Shown: positions 32,411-44,159, numbered from the stretch's first letter. The stretch: 64,000 bases of DNA from Kalaharituber pfeilii (GCA_015179045.1 WHUZ01000027.1:496001-560000), one strand, 5' to 3'. The notes: generated by a model from the letters alone, not told the origin. Made by a program: numbers and translations.

Positions 32411-32962
32411 TCACCGTCGCGTACCGTATCTCTTCCCCTGGGGAATAGCTTTACTACAATACAAAACAACTAACAACGTGACCCACGAGAGGGTAATACG
32501 ATGCGTAGCGGAAGAATAAGGATAGCGGGGCAAGCGCTATAGAGAAAGATAATGGTGCAAACGGCGGCAGCAATGGAGTGGAGGCACGGAGGAAGGAAAC
32601 GAGGAGAGGAGTTGAGCGACTCTATGGTATTAAGTGGGTGCGGGTTTCCGCAGACTATATACACAGAAAGCGAGACGACTATACCCAAATGGTAGCCGTA
32701 GATATAGGCAACAAACTTGTACAGTTTCGTAAAGAAAAGACGAAGTAACACAAGCTGTATGCGAGTTCGAAACAAATCCCAGCTGAATGTGATATCCGAA
32801 GTAATTCCGTAAATGAAAGAATTACAATATACGAGATAACCATAGCAACCATCCATGTAAACGACATGTGAAACGAAGATAAGAAAGAATTAAGCCAATA
32901 AAGCATTAACAGAACGTGTATGTCGTGATAATAGAAGGCGGGATCAGACTGTCCGTTTTGAC

Positions 32963-33026
32963 TTTTTTTTTTTTTTTTTTTTATTTTCACATAACCCCGC
33001 TTGCAGCTGTTCGCCATGGCAGGGTC
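32963..33026 (-). mobile_element. Ultra-short retroposon (type A)
   Basis: T run and the reverse complement of CCCTGCCATGGCGAACAGC, between duplications gtccgttttgac at 32951-32962 and 33027-33038. Confidence 0.85.
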
Positions 33027-33193
33027 GTCCGTTTTGACAACAACTGCATAACTTCTCGTTTTTATACCAACTTCATTGAAGCCCACTATTGCTCCGGCTT
33101 TTGGGACAGTGTCATACCGGTAACACCAAGCTCATAAATATATCATTCTTCCTTGGCCCCAACTAGTATACCGCCGCGTAGGCTATGACGAGA

Positions 33194-34984
33194 TTACACA
33201 GGTTTTAGTTGTCCCACTACCACACCCAGGGCCCCCGACAACTCTTCTCCCACACGCTGTAGCTGGCCCAAGTTCCCATTGTCGATTTTTCCTCCATTCG
33301 TGCCATGAAACACTGGGGTCCATTCATCCATCATCTTCGATCTGAAATCCATAAAAGCCATATCACTATTTGGAATAAACTCCTTCACCTCTCCAGACTT
33401 ATCCTTATAATGAAAAACGTCCTCATGTACATTCTCCTTGTTCTCGTAGCTGTCCGCAGGCTTGGTCAGCATCCTCTACGCTCTTATAGTGGAAGCCTAT
33501 GCTTACCGGTAACACTGGATGGTGCAGCACACCGTGGTCGTGTGGTTGTATAGCTTGTGGATCTGGTAATTGTCGGGACTGAGCCAGGTGATGCCCCCTT
33601 GCACTAATTTGGCACGGCCGATCAACTGAGGGTTTTGCAGGTTGTCATAGTAGCTCGCGGTAATACTGCCATGAAGGACCTGAGATTGAGGTATTAGAAA
33701 CTAATGAGCCTCAGGCGCGTAGGCATGTATTGCTGCTCACTTTAATTACTGCGCATGCGCGGCCGTGGTCGTGGATTGGGGAGTAATGACCACTTGGCCA
33801 TATCTCTAGAACGTAAGGCACACCCGGTGAATCTCCCTGGTGTCAAGAAAGCAGGTGAGCACTACCGGGCATCAAAATCGGCATCCTCGCCATAGCCTAC
33901 AAGGCGGCACGCGAGTAAGGAAATTAAAAAAAAAAAAAAAATAATCGGCATAATATAGCTTACAAGGTTAAACCCCAGAGTGATACGGAGATATGTTTCT
34001 TTTAAGTCTCCAAATTCTTTCGTCTTCTCCCTCAGTTTTCCATACGCCCAGCAGCCTGGAGTGACACAGCTATGCTGTATCGCATCCGAGAAGTCTGGAA
34101 ACGTGGGGTCATTGAGTGTAATATTCACCCCGGCAACGTTCCCATATAACTTCTGGCAGGCACCGGGAAGATTGGCTGGTACAGTATACGTTCCCCCCTC
34201 AAGCTCCTGCAGGGTAATCTTTTCACTGGATAGCACAAAAGGTGACAGGTCTTTAACAACGGGCAGTGGGTTGATGGTGATATCTGGTTCTCTTAACTGA
34301 AGGAAGGCAAACGCGTCAACAAGGACACATTCAGTTGGATAGCTGACGGAGCTTGGAATGTTATCTTACCGGTTTGCAGTCTGCAACCACGGTGACATGC
34401 TTCACCTTCTCAATCCACGCAAACTTCTGTGGCTCCTCCCAGACCATCGCCCCCTTTTTGTCCTTTACCTTAAGTTTCGCTTGCATTAGCATCATGGACG
34501 CATTGGTGAGATACTTGCCGTACCGCAAGAACCCATTATTGCGGTCAATCGAAAACCAGTAGATCGTTTCTTTACCCGAGTTCAGGTCACATGCGTTGTC
34601 CCCCTTCAGCTTCATAGAGTTGATGATATCCTGGCTGTTGTTGATGACATAGTAGAAGTCGCATTCCGTTTGCCTAATGCGCAGGCCCAGCGTTGGCGCA
34701 CCGGCGTCCACGGATTTCACTGTGATCTCAAGCAGGTCCTTGGCGGCAGAGCGGGCAGCGATAGTTCCCTGGCCAGTCACAGGAAGCTGGTTAGGGGGAG
34801 TCTCGCCAACTGGTGGAGGCTCGCCAACTGGTGGAGGCTCGCCAACTGGTGGAGGCTCGCCAACTGGTGGAGGCTCGCCAACTGGTGGAGGCTCGCCAAC
34901 TGGTGGAGGCTCAAGCAGTTCGGGTAGTTTAGTGCGGATGGTATCCTGGAAGAAGGGGTCCCAGAAGCGGTGGGCATCGGCCAT
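33194..34984 (-). CDS. Cysteine-dioxygenase-like cupin protein, five exons
   Basis: Model complement(join(33194..33449,33507..33679,33741..33836,33964..34296,34370..34984)) gives 490 residues. All junctions are GT-AG and in phase. The C-terminal half carries the cysteine-dioxygenase-type cupin: LEIWPSGHYSPIHDHG with predicted iron ligands His338 and His340, then WLSPDNYQIHKL with His389, and CTIQCYRYEN after the barrel. Cysteine dioxygenases oxidise cysteine to cysteine sulfinate; fungal relatives with long N-termini like this one are uncharacterised. The N-terminus has six tandem PPPVGE hexapeptides at about residues 26 to 61. The intron at 33837-33963 is 127 bp because a retroposed unit of 58 bp plus duplication sits in it. 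A five-exon structure with a well-preserved frame argues for a functional gene. Confidence 0.85.
33885..33942 (+). mobile_element. Ultra-short retroposon (type B) within an intron
   Basis: CCTCGCCATAGCCTACAAGG and an A run lie between duplications aatcggcat at 33876-33884 and 33943-33951. It lies in the third-from-last intron of the cysteine-dioxygenase-like gene, antisense to it. Without it the intron would be about 60 bp, like the others. Confidence 0.85.
34803..34910. repeat. Six tandem 18-bp units
   Basis: The unit tcgccaactggtggaggc is repeated six times without a mismatch. On the minus strand it encodes PPPVGE repeats. The identity between units points to recent expansion. Confidence 0.95.
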
Positions 34985-36269
34985 TTTCTACACGTATGGT
35001 TGATAGCGGGGATGATATGTTGAGTATGGGTCTCGTGGTTTGATGGTGTGATATAGGTTTCTTGAAAGAGGCCCACAGCGTGGGTTTAAATGCTTTCCGT
35101 GAAGGCGATGTGAAGTAGTCTCATTCTGTCCGGACTGGGCCCATGACCGTTCAAAGCCTCAAGAGGGCCACACTGAGCTTCTATTCACCATGAAAAAACA
35201 TCCGTAGGTGGCCTTAGAGTAGCTGCAGGTCAGTTAATTCTTCATACCTTGTCGCGCTGCAGCAATGCGATCTGCATGTTTTGGATGTGGGGCGCATTTG
35301 AATTTGAGCTGCATACAAAGCACCCACTAACGCTGCCTACTCATTGCGACAAATAGTTAGGATTGCGGTCAGTGGTATTGCAGGTTCCGTCCGGCAGTTT
35401 TCAAATCGTGAGACGAGTCTGCATACGTCGGCTGACTGACCAGTTTACTACTGTATTTCGGACGTGTGAATATCCTCTCGCAAATTGCTTTTATTTCGAA
35501 ACTGGACACAAGTTTCTGTACAATAATCAGCCAGTATTACCGAATACCTTCAAAAAGATGCCATACGAGAATTGCAACATGTAAGTTGTTGCCAAAGAAA
35601 ACCATACGACTTCCTAAAGCAACGTGAAAAACAAAATTCTGTGTAGGCTGCCAGACTTTTCTAATCATAATTTGAAAATCATTCCTAGGCGTCAAATGGG
35701 CAACATCATTCGCATACTATACACGTGCATTCACCCTGGCCATTGAACATGTTAAGGATTATCATTCGTATAGCTTTGATATGCAGCGTACTGTTTCATC
35801 ATTGTACTTGAGATTTACTTCTCTTTACTTCATCATGACAGCCTACTGACATATGCACTGAAACATGATCATGGTCTGTCGTCATGACATGAGAAAGCAG
35901 GTTTGCATATGTTGTTTTCAGGTTTTTGCTCTACTTGAGGATTTCTCGTTATCACCAAAAGTTGTATATGCAATGCAGTAAGCGACGTATTGAATTCAAT
36001 AAGCGTAAATAGAACAGGAGCAGTCCCACTACGTCTGCCGCCGGACCTGCTGTCGGACCTGCTGCCGATTAGTGTTGAGCATTAAAAACATATTGCCCAC
36101 CCCCGAAAAGATTAAAGATTCCTCATTTTGCAGACCTATCATTTTGCTTTTCCAGATCTACTTCAAGTATCGTGATGGACGCTAATCACCAAATGAAGGA
36201 AATCCGTAGCGACTCATTGTAAATCCAACGCGTAGTTAGCAGGGACACCATTGTTAAGAGGACTAAGCT
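34985..36269. other. No gene seen upstream of the cysteine-dioxygenase-like gene
   Basis: Promoter and leader of the minus-strand gene should lie in the first few hundred bases. The rest shows no supportable gene. Confidence 0.5.
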
Positions 36270-36329
36270 GCCCTGCCATGGCGAATAGCTGCATGCGGGG
36301 TCATGTGATATAAAAAAAAAAAAAAAAAA
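36270..36329 (+). mobile_element. Ultra-short retroposon (type A)
   Basis: GCCCTGCCATGGCGAATAGC and A run, between 13-bp duplications agaggactaagct at 36257-36269 and 36330-36342. Confidence 0.85.
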
Positions 36330-36839
36330 AGAGGACTAAGCTTGTTCATAATGGCAGAAAAGCTCAATTGCACCCTGCAGGGCGCTGATCCGGGGGAATG
36401 TCCGAAAGGAGTTCATTGTAGTGTAAATATCATAGGTAAGAGTACTGCAGACAATACCACAATTGAGAACACTTCTGATTAGCGGCCTCGACATTCGGAG
36501 CCATTTCGCTTGTGCAAATTCGATGTACACTATAAACTATGTTCTGTAGTTCACTTTGGCAAATGTTGTCTTCTCCATCATATTTGAACGTCCAGTCAAG
36601 TTATTCGATAGCAACTATCATTATTTGCATCCTTCATCATTCGATTGCAATTCCATAGCTAGCAGCAAACACTGCGGGCGGCTATTCGGCAATAGAATTC
36701 CATCATTCCTCTGGGCAAGAATCCATTACCAAGTGACGTCAGCAGAAACATGTAGTTTGTTAACGGATGCCCTTGGTGCGGCATCAGGTGCCCACTCAGC
36801 TGGTCACAATAGGGACAATCTTAGCTTATTCCTCACCTT

Positions 36840-36900
36840 TTTTTTTTTTGTGTGTGTGTGTGTCACGTGACCCCGCGCGCAGCTGCTCGCCATGGCAGGG
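36840..36900 (-). mobile_element. Ultra-short retroposon (type A) with GT-repeat tail
   Basis: T run, a (GT)n stretch, then the reverse complement of CCCTGCCATGGCGAGCAGC. Flanks ttattcctcacctt and ctattcctcacctt form a 14-bp duplication with one mismatch. Confidence 0.8.
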
Positions 36901-36914
36901 CTATTCCTCACCTT

Positions 36915-37899
36915 GTTAATTATACGTAATATAATACATACTGTATTTCCCCGCTTTCCGACCTATACAGGCATCCGACGCACCCAACATACCCACTCCG
37001 GAGAGCATCTATCGCAAACACACCTGCAGATGTTTTAATGCCTCATTGGAAAGAAGTACTGCATTCTACTTTCCGAAGTACTTTTGTACAGGAATTCTGA
37101 CGAATGCATGCCAAGCGGTCGTCCGAATGTCTATTTGACTATCTTTTTAGGGCAAATTAAGTGTTAGGTAACAATAACTTTTTGTATATCTCTATCTGAA
37201 CGGCATACACAAAACTCTGTTGTGGATAGTGACATATAAGCTTGTCTGACCAGGCAGTTACGTGCATCCGATGCTCATAAGCATCGGATTGTTATAGTAA
37301 AATCTCGTAGGCTAGCTATCCAGTATCAGTATCCATATCTTTCTATCATACCAAAAGTAGAAGTACTTTTTGTGGACGTTTCCTATAGCAAGCTGAAAAA
37401 ATCCGGCATGCAACAAGTTCGGCACATCTTAATCCAATATATATAGCTAGCATGGGCTCGTATAGAGAACAAGTAGGTCAGTCCTTTTTATTGGCTAAGA
37501 TACAGGAGTAGAAAGTAGTATTATGAATGACTATCTGCTATTGACCTTGTTCTATCCAACTGGCTATTTAGAATAGCTAATTATTTTGTATGTAGATTAC
37601 AAAAACTGTTCAAGAGTTGTGCAGTATAGCTAGATAAAAGTATATAATGTAATTGGCAATCATATTGAGATATGCATATCAAAGTATAATAAACTGAAAG
37701 AGTTAAAAATTTCTAGCTACTATAGAGATAAGTATCTTTAATCCAAAACAAATACTATGACTATTAGTAAAAGATAGTGTACTATTCATAAATACTAATA
37801 GCTATCTAGTACTTTATTATCTCTATAATATAATAGAAGATAGATATACATACATCTGCACCTTTACTACACAGATCTGCAGATCTACTTCTAGAGTAC
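36915..37899. other. AT-rich, no gene seen
   Basis: AT-rich DNA with many ta-rich blocks. No frame, repeat end or RNA gene could be supported. Confidence 0.5.
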
Positions 37900-38344
37900 T
37901 TCATAGTCTTTCAAGACCCGCAAATGGGTGGAAGACCATTACGAGGAGCGGAGGACCTACAAAGACAGACACTGAAGGAAGTAAGGGACAGGATAGGCCG
38001 AGGGGAATGGGTGGCAATGGTAGGAGACGACATCAAGTCGGCATTTAACTTCCTCAGCAGAGAGAGAGCACTGAACGCATCAAGGAAGTCAACCCCGACG
38101 TAGTAGCATTCGTGGAATCCTTCCTCATGCCAAACGAATTCAATCTGATATGGGATGGATAGAAACGAGTAACCGGCAAAATGATTGACGGCACCCCCCA
38201 GGGCTCACCTCTATCCCCAGTACTATTCCTCATCGACGTAGCACCTGTTGCAAAGAAGATGAACGAAAGGACATTCCCGAGGTCCTACGTCGATGACTTC
38301 CACTGCATCCTCTCGAACAGATCCCTACCCAAACTAAGACAGAC

Positions 38345-38415
38345 CCCCTGCCATAGGCCAGTAGCCTGTATGTGGGGTTACGTGACCCATAAAAAAAAAA
38401 TTATAATAAAAAAAC
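38345..38415 (+). mobile_element. Ultra-short retroposon (type C) inside LINE
   Basis: CCTGCCATAGGCCAGTAGCC and A runs, between perfect duplications ctaagacagac at 38334-38344 and 38416-38426. It lies just downstream of the YVDD motif. Confidence 0.85.
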
Positions 38416-39275
38416 CTAAGACAGACAAACCAACGAAGGGGCAACGGAAGTGTACGACATCGATCCCAAGAAGTCCGAGACACTAATAGTAGGGGTACAA
38501 GGACCACACTACCAATCAGCAGGACTCAACATAGACTGGGAATTGAAGTACAACATACACCACCGGAAACGACTGCAACTCGAGAAAGCCACATGGAGAG
38601 TAGCGTCGAGGCTGACACACCTAACCCCGAACAAGAAACGCCAACTGTTCGCCAGCATTGCACGGAACATACCCACATGGGGCTGCTAGGCATGGAAGGA
38701 TTACGCAAGGGGGGCCCCCGAGGTACTCAAAGCCAGGGAACTTGAGAAATGGTAATACACCGTGGCACAGAAGATCACCGGGGCACCGTGGGGCACACGA
38801 AGGCACATAGTGGAAGGCATAGCGAACATGGAATCGATATAGACCTTCATAGAGGATGAACGTATCAGGATGGAGGCCAGAACACTGAGATTCTAAAACG
38901 AACACCTCCTCCAGACGGAGCCTGACCACCCGTACCTGAGAGGATCTCTACAAAACCGGACACCACTCCCCTAGCCATACTCCCCACCCTCCCCAGGGAC
39001 TTTGAAAAAGAGGAGTGGGAGAGAGCTATAGCCGACGCAGAGGACGAGGCGTGGAAGAGCATATACTCTGAAGGTAGCCACATCGACGGAAAAACTGGAG
39101 CAGGCACCTACCACCGCGGAATCGCAAAACCCATATACCTGGGCTCACAAGCAACGGTGAACGACGCGGAGCTCATAGCGATAGGCGAAGCACTGAAATC
39201 ACAAGAAGGAGAAACCCTAATCATCACCGACTCCAAGACAGCCATAGCCAAAGTCCGGCAGATCGCCGAAGGAAG

Positions 39276-39619
39276 TAGTGAGCGGCACGAGCCGAGCCAG
39301 CTCGAGCCAGCTCGAGCTCAAACGAGCCAAGATCTGCTTGTGTTTTTCTTGACAGCTCGCTAAAATGCTTAGCCAGTGCAAGGTTTCATAAACTGTAAAT
39401 ACCTAATATAGTAAAAATTAGAGACTTGGAGCTCATTCTGACCTACCAACAACTTCGAAATGCACAATTTAGCTGATAGTAGTGAGAAAGATGAAAATTT
39501 AGCTTAGTTTAGTTTAGTTTGTCAATATTATGTATATAATCAATCCAGGCTCGAGCTCATGCCACGCCAGCTCGAGCTCACCCTCCAGTTCGGCTCGAGC
39601 TAGCTCGTGCCGCTCACTA
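39276..39619. mobile_element. hAT-type MITE, copy 2, inside LINE RNase H
   Basis: Same element as 14961-15336, with 8-bp duplications gaaggaag at 39268-39275 and 39620-39627. Excising it with one duplication rejoins the RNase H frame (AEGSS followed by EGRPTHEG). It differs from copy 1 mainly by a shorter GAGCTCGAGC subterminal array. Confidence 0.9.
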
Positions 39620-40354
39620 GAAGGAAGGCCCACGCACGAGGGGGCATCTCAACTAGTCAGAACAAACTGGGACGAAAGGGTAGCCAGGGGCGACCTGGAC
39701 GTAGCGGTGATGTGGGTAAAAGGACATAAGGGAATTCAAGGCAACACGGAGGCTGACAAAACAGCAAAAGTCGGCACCTTTCTTCAATACCAAGACGAGA
39801 CAGTGACCGAAGCAGGCATGAGACAAACCGCCAGAGCCATGAGAGCTACCGAGAGAAACAGGCTTGATCTGAGCTAGCGACCCCTGAATCGCCTGGGGTA
39901 CAGCGTGGCAACCCTAGCCGGCATACTGGGGGCTAAGACAATGGAGATACGGGTTAGGCAAGACAGATGGCCCGGAGTGCCGGTGGTGTGGGGAGGAAGA
40001 AGAAACCACGGCACATGTTCTCGAGCGATGCAAAATATAGAAAAGTAAAAGCACCGGAGGTAAAGCCGACCTATTACGACCACGAAAGAACGACAAGGAC
40101 AAGGACAGGGACGCCCTGAAGGATCTGTGAGAGTGGGCGGCACGGGATTAGAGACCATACACTTCACAGGCGGGGCAACTAATTTCTTTTAGTTGTTACT
40201 CTCCTTTTTCCTTTGTCTTAACCTTTTTCTTCCCTTGTCTTTTATGTACTTAAATCCTCGCCATAGCCCTTAGGGCGGCACGCGAGTAATGATATTAAAA
40301 AAAAAAAAAAAAAAAATATTTTCACCCTTTCTCTTCTATGTCCTCCCAGCACTG

Positions 40355-40414
40355 TCCGGTTTTTTTTTTAAAAAAATCACATAACCCCGCTTGCAGCACG
40401 AAGCCATGGCAGGG
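40355..40414 (-). mobile_element. Ultra-short retroposon (type A)
   Basis: T run, tcacataaccccgcttgcag and ccatggcaggg. No clear duplication; it lies at the junction of two LINE copies. Confidence 0.6.
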
Positions 40415-40439
40415 TCCCTGGGCAACCCCTCGTAGACCG

Positions 40440-41300
40440 GAGACAGGCTGGAAGGAAAATTTCTAACTACATGAACTTCTCGCAGTCGTCTTCCTCCCCT
40501 GTCCCCTACCACCTAATCCCGGAAAAGAAACTCTCCAGTTCATCCCACTCCTCCCCATTCTCTGCTGTCCGTTTCCAGTTCTTCTCCATATCCCCCATTC
40601 TCTAAAACCTTCTGGACGATTCCTCTGCCGACCACACCGGAAAACTAAGTGCTTCCCGATCTGGACCTTCCCACACCCACACTTCTCCGATTCTACTACT
40701 CCCATCTTTTTCAACCACGCCTTGCACCTCCCCCTCTCCAGGCACATGGCTGTAAAGTTGGACACCGCCACTCTATTCCATTCCATCACCTTTCCCTCCC
40801 CGTACCCCTTCGCCTCTCTCTTCTCTTTCCTCCACGCCTTGATTCTCTGGCGTACACCACTCCCTGTGGTCACCTCTCCTCCCTTCTGCTCCGTCCCCTT
40901 CTTTGCCTGCTTGTCCGCTACCTCATTTCCTGCGATCCCAATATGAGCCTTGACCCACGTCAGTTTTGCACTCCCTCCTCTTCTCTCTCTCCTCCTCATC
41001 ATGATCACCACCCTTCTCACGTCCTCCGTCTTCACACTCCCGCTCCGACCTTGCTATCCTCTGCTTTGCTGCCGTCTGAGTAGAGTATTGCCCTCTCTCT
41101 TCCAGCCTCCTCCACCGAGGTCTCCCACTCTTCTCTTCCCCCTCCCTTTCTCCCCAACCTCTCCGCAATCTCCACTCTCACCTTCTCGCACTCACCTCCC
41201 CATGAAATCTCCTCCTGCTCTGAGAATCTTGCCCACTGTTCTTGCCAGCGGTCGACTATTGTCTCATATCCGTCTTCCTCCCCCCCCCCCCCACTGTATT
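40440..41300 (-). mobile_element. LINE of a second family, RNase H end
   Basis: The minus strand encodes LTWVKAHIGIAGNEVADKQA (RNase H) and a zinc-binding CGCGKVQIGKHLVFRC (frame 40463-41035). It differs clearly from the other LINE copies in sequence and in its 3' end, which lacks the type B hairpin. Confidence 0.7.
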
Positions 41301-41779
41301 CCTCAGTCTCCCCAATTTCTTGCCTCCTCTTCTCTCTCCTCGTTTCCCCTCCTGAAGTCCCCTGTACACACCTCCGCTAACTCTGAAGGTGACTCTACTT
41401 CCTAGACAATTGCTCTTGCCTACGCGCCATCCAGGATCGTTTCCACATCCTCTACTCCGCACGCTGCATTCCCCCCCTGTACTCCCGCACCTCGCCTCTC
41501 CCCCGCTGCCTTCTTCAAGGCCTGTAGCTGTTGATGTTTGAGCGTTCGATGCGTTCTATTCTTTCTGCTGGAACTAGACCTAAAAAAAGGTGCTGAGGAC
41601 AATTTACTGTATTCTCCGATGCCCCTGGCTTCAATCTGAGCCACTTAAGCACTCACAGTAATTTTTTGTTGTGGCATCCGGAAAGTGTCCAATATCCCAG
41701 TCGTGTTTAATATCCCAGTAGCCTGCATTACTGGTAATACTTTACTAGTTTGTTTCTATTCCAGTTCAGCTAGGATCTC

Positions 41780-42092
41780 CCCTTTGCGGCTGAACTACTG
41801 TATAACAATGGCGGAAGATGATAACAATGCAGTTGGGGGCCTGACCGAAAGGTTGCGCACAATATTGTAAGCGATGAGGCGATTTATTGAATATCTCGAC
41901 TCTCCACAACACACCACAACCAACAAACATTTCGGATCGATTTTAAAACCAAGACAAAGATCGACTAAGCAAATTTACGAGTACCCTGCGACGACAATAT
42001 TAATATTCAACAAGGCATAGTCAGAGGATTGGAGCGCAGTTACAGGCATCGATATTTTCTCCTCAGCATAGAATTCACTGCGATCCATATAC
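41780..42092 (+). promoter_or_regulatory. Duplicated upstream region of paralog 2
   Basis: Same block order as 27190-27539 (ttgcggct, gcagttgggggcctga, tgaatatctcgact, ccacaac, and ttctcctcagcaca just before the start). Confidence 0.6.
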
Positions 42093-43940
42093 ATGGCGGC
42101 TACAGCGAACTTTCAAGCACCTTGGCCCTTTGCTTCAGTCTGGCAGCTAGTCAAGGACTTCGCCAAGATGAACTGTGGCAAGGACTACCAGGAATACCCA
42201 ATTTATTCAGTAGACCCAACAGCAATCAAGCTCAAACCCAACGAGAAGCTCAACTCTGAAGATGCTGAAAAGTTCAACCAACAAATGCCGCGACACCAGC
42301 TTCTCGAGGCCTTTTGGCGTTGTTGTTTCTATGTATGTGAGAAATACACAACTGTCTCAGAGGATGAATTGAATCACTTCCTGGACGATCCACAACTGGA
42401 GAAACTTGTCACCAACCTGTGTTGTCAGCTGCGGCCAGTCTGTGAATTTTATCCAGATCACGAACAGTCAATGTTAAGTGCAAGTCTGCAAGCCACCAGA
42501 CAAGCAGTGAATGTGATCCTCAATGAGAGCACACTTCCAGCTCCATCGATGCTTACCAACCGAGCATCGTCACAGTCGACGGGTGGTCAGGTCATAGCCA
42601 CAAGAATTCTCTCCAAGCTGGACCTGGTAAGCCATTTGTGGGTGCTGCAGCTAGAGCAATGGAAGGCTGCACAAGAAGGTAACCCCCTACCCTTTCGCGG
42701 TTGCGAAGGGGACGATCTTGGTTTTTTGGCCTACAGTAACCCAACCACCCTCAATGATGTTCTTGTATACCGATTTTACGTCAGGGATTACATGGAAGAG
42801 CTTGAAGATATGCTCGTGTCACTGAAGGCTCTGCTCTTCCACATAATGGATAAGCTCCCTAGGAAAAACAAATCTATAATGTTAGAAAGTGAGTGTGAAG
42901 AAGGAAATATTGACGAGTTTAAACTTTGCTGGAGGCTTTGTGAGTCTTTAAAAGCCCTTACATACAGGACCGAGACAACGCAGGAGGGATGGTTGTTATA
43001 TGAACTCCGGGAGGAACCTCCAGCGCCACCTGAGCTGGAGAGGATTTATGAAGAGACTGGATTACTCACTTGGGAGTCAAATGCCTGGGGTGAAATTCAT
43101 GCTTATCGTTGCACACCGGCCAGTTCAAGGGTGATGTATCAAAGCACTCCGAGTAGCTCCCACATTAGGGCTTCTACATCATCATCGGCTCTGAAAAGTA
43201 CCAGGTCGGATAATGGAACTCCAGCTGTTGCTGAACCTCTTGTATTGAACAAGCAAGAAGTGCAACCACATACTTCCGACATTACACCGGATTCCAACCG
43301 AAAATCTGGTAACACCACTGCGACTGGCCGAAAAGGTAGTTTGCCAAAACTCGTTTCAGATGGCCCGGCACTCATTATGCCACCAATGCCAAAATCTTGG
43401 GGCTCACTTTTGTCACCACCTAACAGGGTGTCCGCACCTAGACCGCCGGTATCACCCGCACACTCCGCAAACATTGCAGGCAATTCATTGCTTGCTGCAG
43501 AGTCAAAACCTAGTTTGAAGTCGACATGTGAACCTTCCGACAATCAAACCCTCGATCAGGTGGATGTAGATGACCTCAATCACATCCGTATACGCATTCT
43601 TCTCCGTGCAGCTGCTGCAAAGGACGGATGGCACCCACAGCTTGGCATCTCTCTTGCCGATTTTGTACGGAACACTATGTCAGCAACCACCTTCGGCAAG
43701 ACAACGAAATGTAAAAAATTGTTCATGGACTATAGAAGTGCAGTGGTGGATCCACAGAACAATATCAAGGTCCATGGAGACATGGCTGCACATTGTGCAA
43801 CTGCAGCGCAGATTAAACGGGCAGTTGAATGGAAGACTGCGGCAGGAAAACACCAATACCTGAAAGATCTATTTCGGGCTGTTACTGGCTTGGAACTGGA
43901 CCAAGTGGATGATGAGACAGATCTGTCATTTAATGCGTGA
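42093..43940 (+). CDS. Hypothetical protein, paralog 2 of a duplicated pair
   Basis: Intronless, 615 residues, clearly homologous over its full length to the gene at 27540-29441. The N-terminal 110 residues and the C-terminal 110 are the best conserved; the Ser/Pro linker and a segment near residues 200-215 (an 18-residue gap) differ. At the C-terminal module, paralog 1 reads RGDIAAH and this copy reads HGDMAAH (His561, His567), so the Arg is lost. Both frames are intact despite much divergence, which suggests purifying selection on both. Function unknown. An ATG directly after the conserved leader supports the start. Confidence 0.8.
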   Translation: MAATANFQAPWPFASVWQLVKDFAKMNCGKDYQEYPIYSVDPTAIKLKPNEKLNSEDAEKFNQQMPRHQLLEAFWRCCFYVCEKYTTVSEDELNHFLDDPQLEKLVTNLCCQLRPVCEFYPDHEQSMLSASLQATRQAVNVILNESTLPAPSMLTNRASSQSTGGQVIATRILSKLDLVSHLWVLQLEQWKAAQEGNPLPFRGCEGDDLGFLAYSNPTTLNDVLVYRFYVRDYMEELEDMLVSLKALLFHIMDKLPRKNKSIMLESECEEGNIDEFKLCWRLCESLKALTYRTETTQEGWLLYELREEPPAPPELERIYEETGLLTWESNAWGEIHAYRCTPASSRVMYQSTPSSSHIRASTSSSALKSTRSDNGTPAVAEPLVLNKQEVQPHTSDITPDSNRKSGNTTATGRKGSLPKLVSDGPALIMPPMPKSWGSLLSPPNRVSAPRPPVSPAHSANIAGNSLLAAESKPSLKSTCEPSDNQTLDQVDVDDLNHIRIRILLRAAAAKDGWHPQLGISLADFVRNTMSATTFGKTTKCKKLFMDYRSAVVDPQNNIKVHGDMAAHCATAAQIKRAVEWKTAAGKHQYLKDLFRAVTGLELDQVDDETDLSFNA

Positions 43941-44112
43941 CTCTACTGGCAGTATGTGAGAGGTTTTTTCTAACAAGCAAGGTTCTCCGATAGATGTGCA
44001 TCTATGGTGTCAACAGAACCAAAATATATGTCTTTATAAGCTCATTACCATCATACTGAAAGTCTTCCATTTACATCCATCCTGGCCTCAAATTTACTTT
44101 ATCTCCTTTCCA

Positions 44113-44151
44113 TTTTTTTTTTTTTTTTTTTATATCATTACTCGCATGCCG
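44113..44151 (-). mobile_element. 39-bp retroposed LINE-tail unit (type B)
   Basis: T run and the reverse complement of CGGCATGCGAGTAATGATAT, between perfect 12-bp duplications atctcctttcca at 44101-44112 and 44152-44163. Confidence 0.85.
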
Positions 44152-44159
44152 ATCTCCTT

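Larger units (their letters stand above)
37900..40315 (+). mobile_element. LINE copy with RT, RNase H and 3' hairpin, heavily mutated
   Basis: Reverse-transcriptase motifs GTPQGSPLSPVLFLIDVAP and the catalytic YVDD (in RSYVDDFHC) lie at 38181-38330. Downstream is the thumb-like segment WELKYNIHHRKRLQLEKA, then RNase H pieces from about 39060 to 39870 (GSQATVNDAELIAIGEAL, IITDSKTAIAKV, VMWVKGHKGIQGNTEADK). It ends with the type B hairpin and an A tail at 40259-40315. Stops, a type C unit (38345-38415) and an hAT MITE (39276-39619) break it. Confidence 0.8.

Noticed and set aside
34803..34910. CRISPR-like array
   Set aside because: The 18-bp units are contiguous with no spacers and lie in frame in a coding exon.
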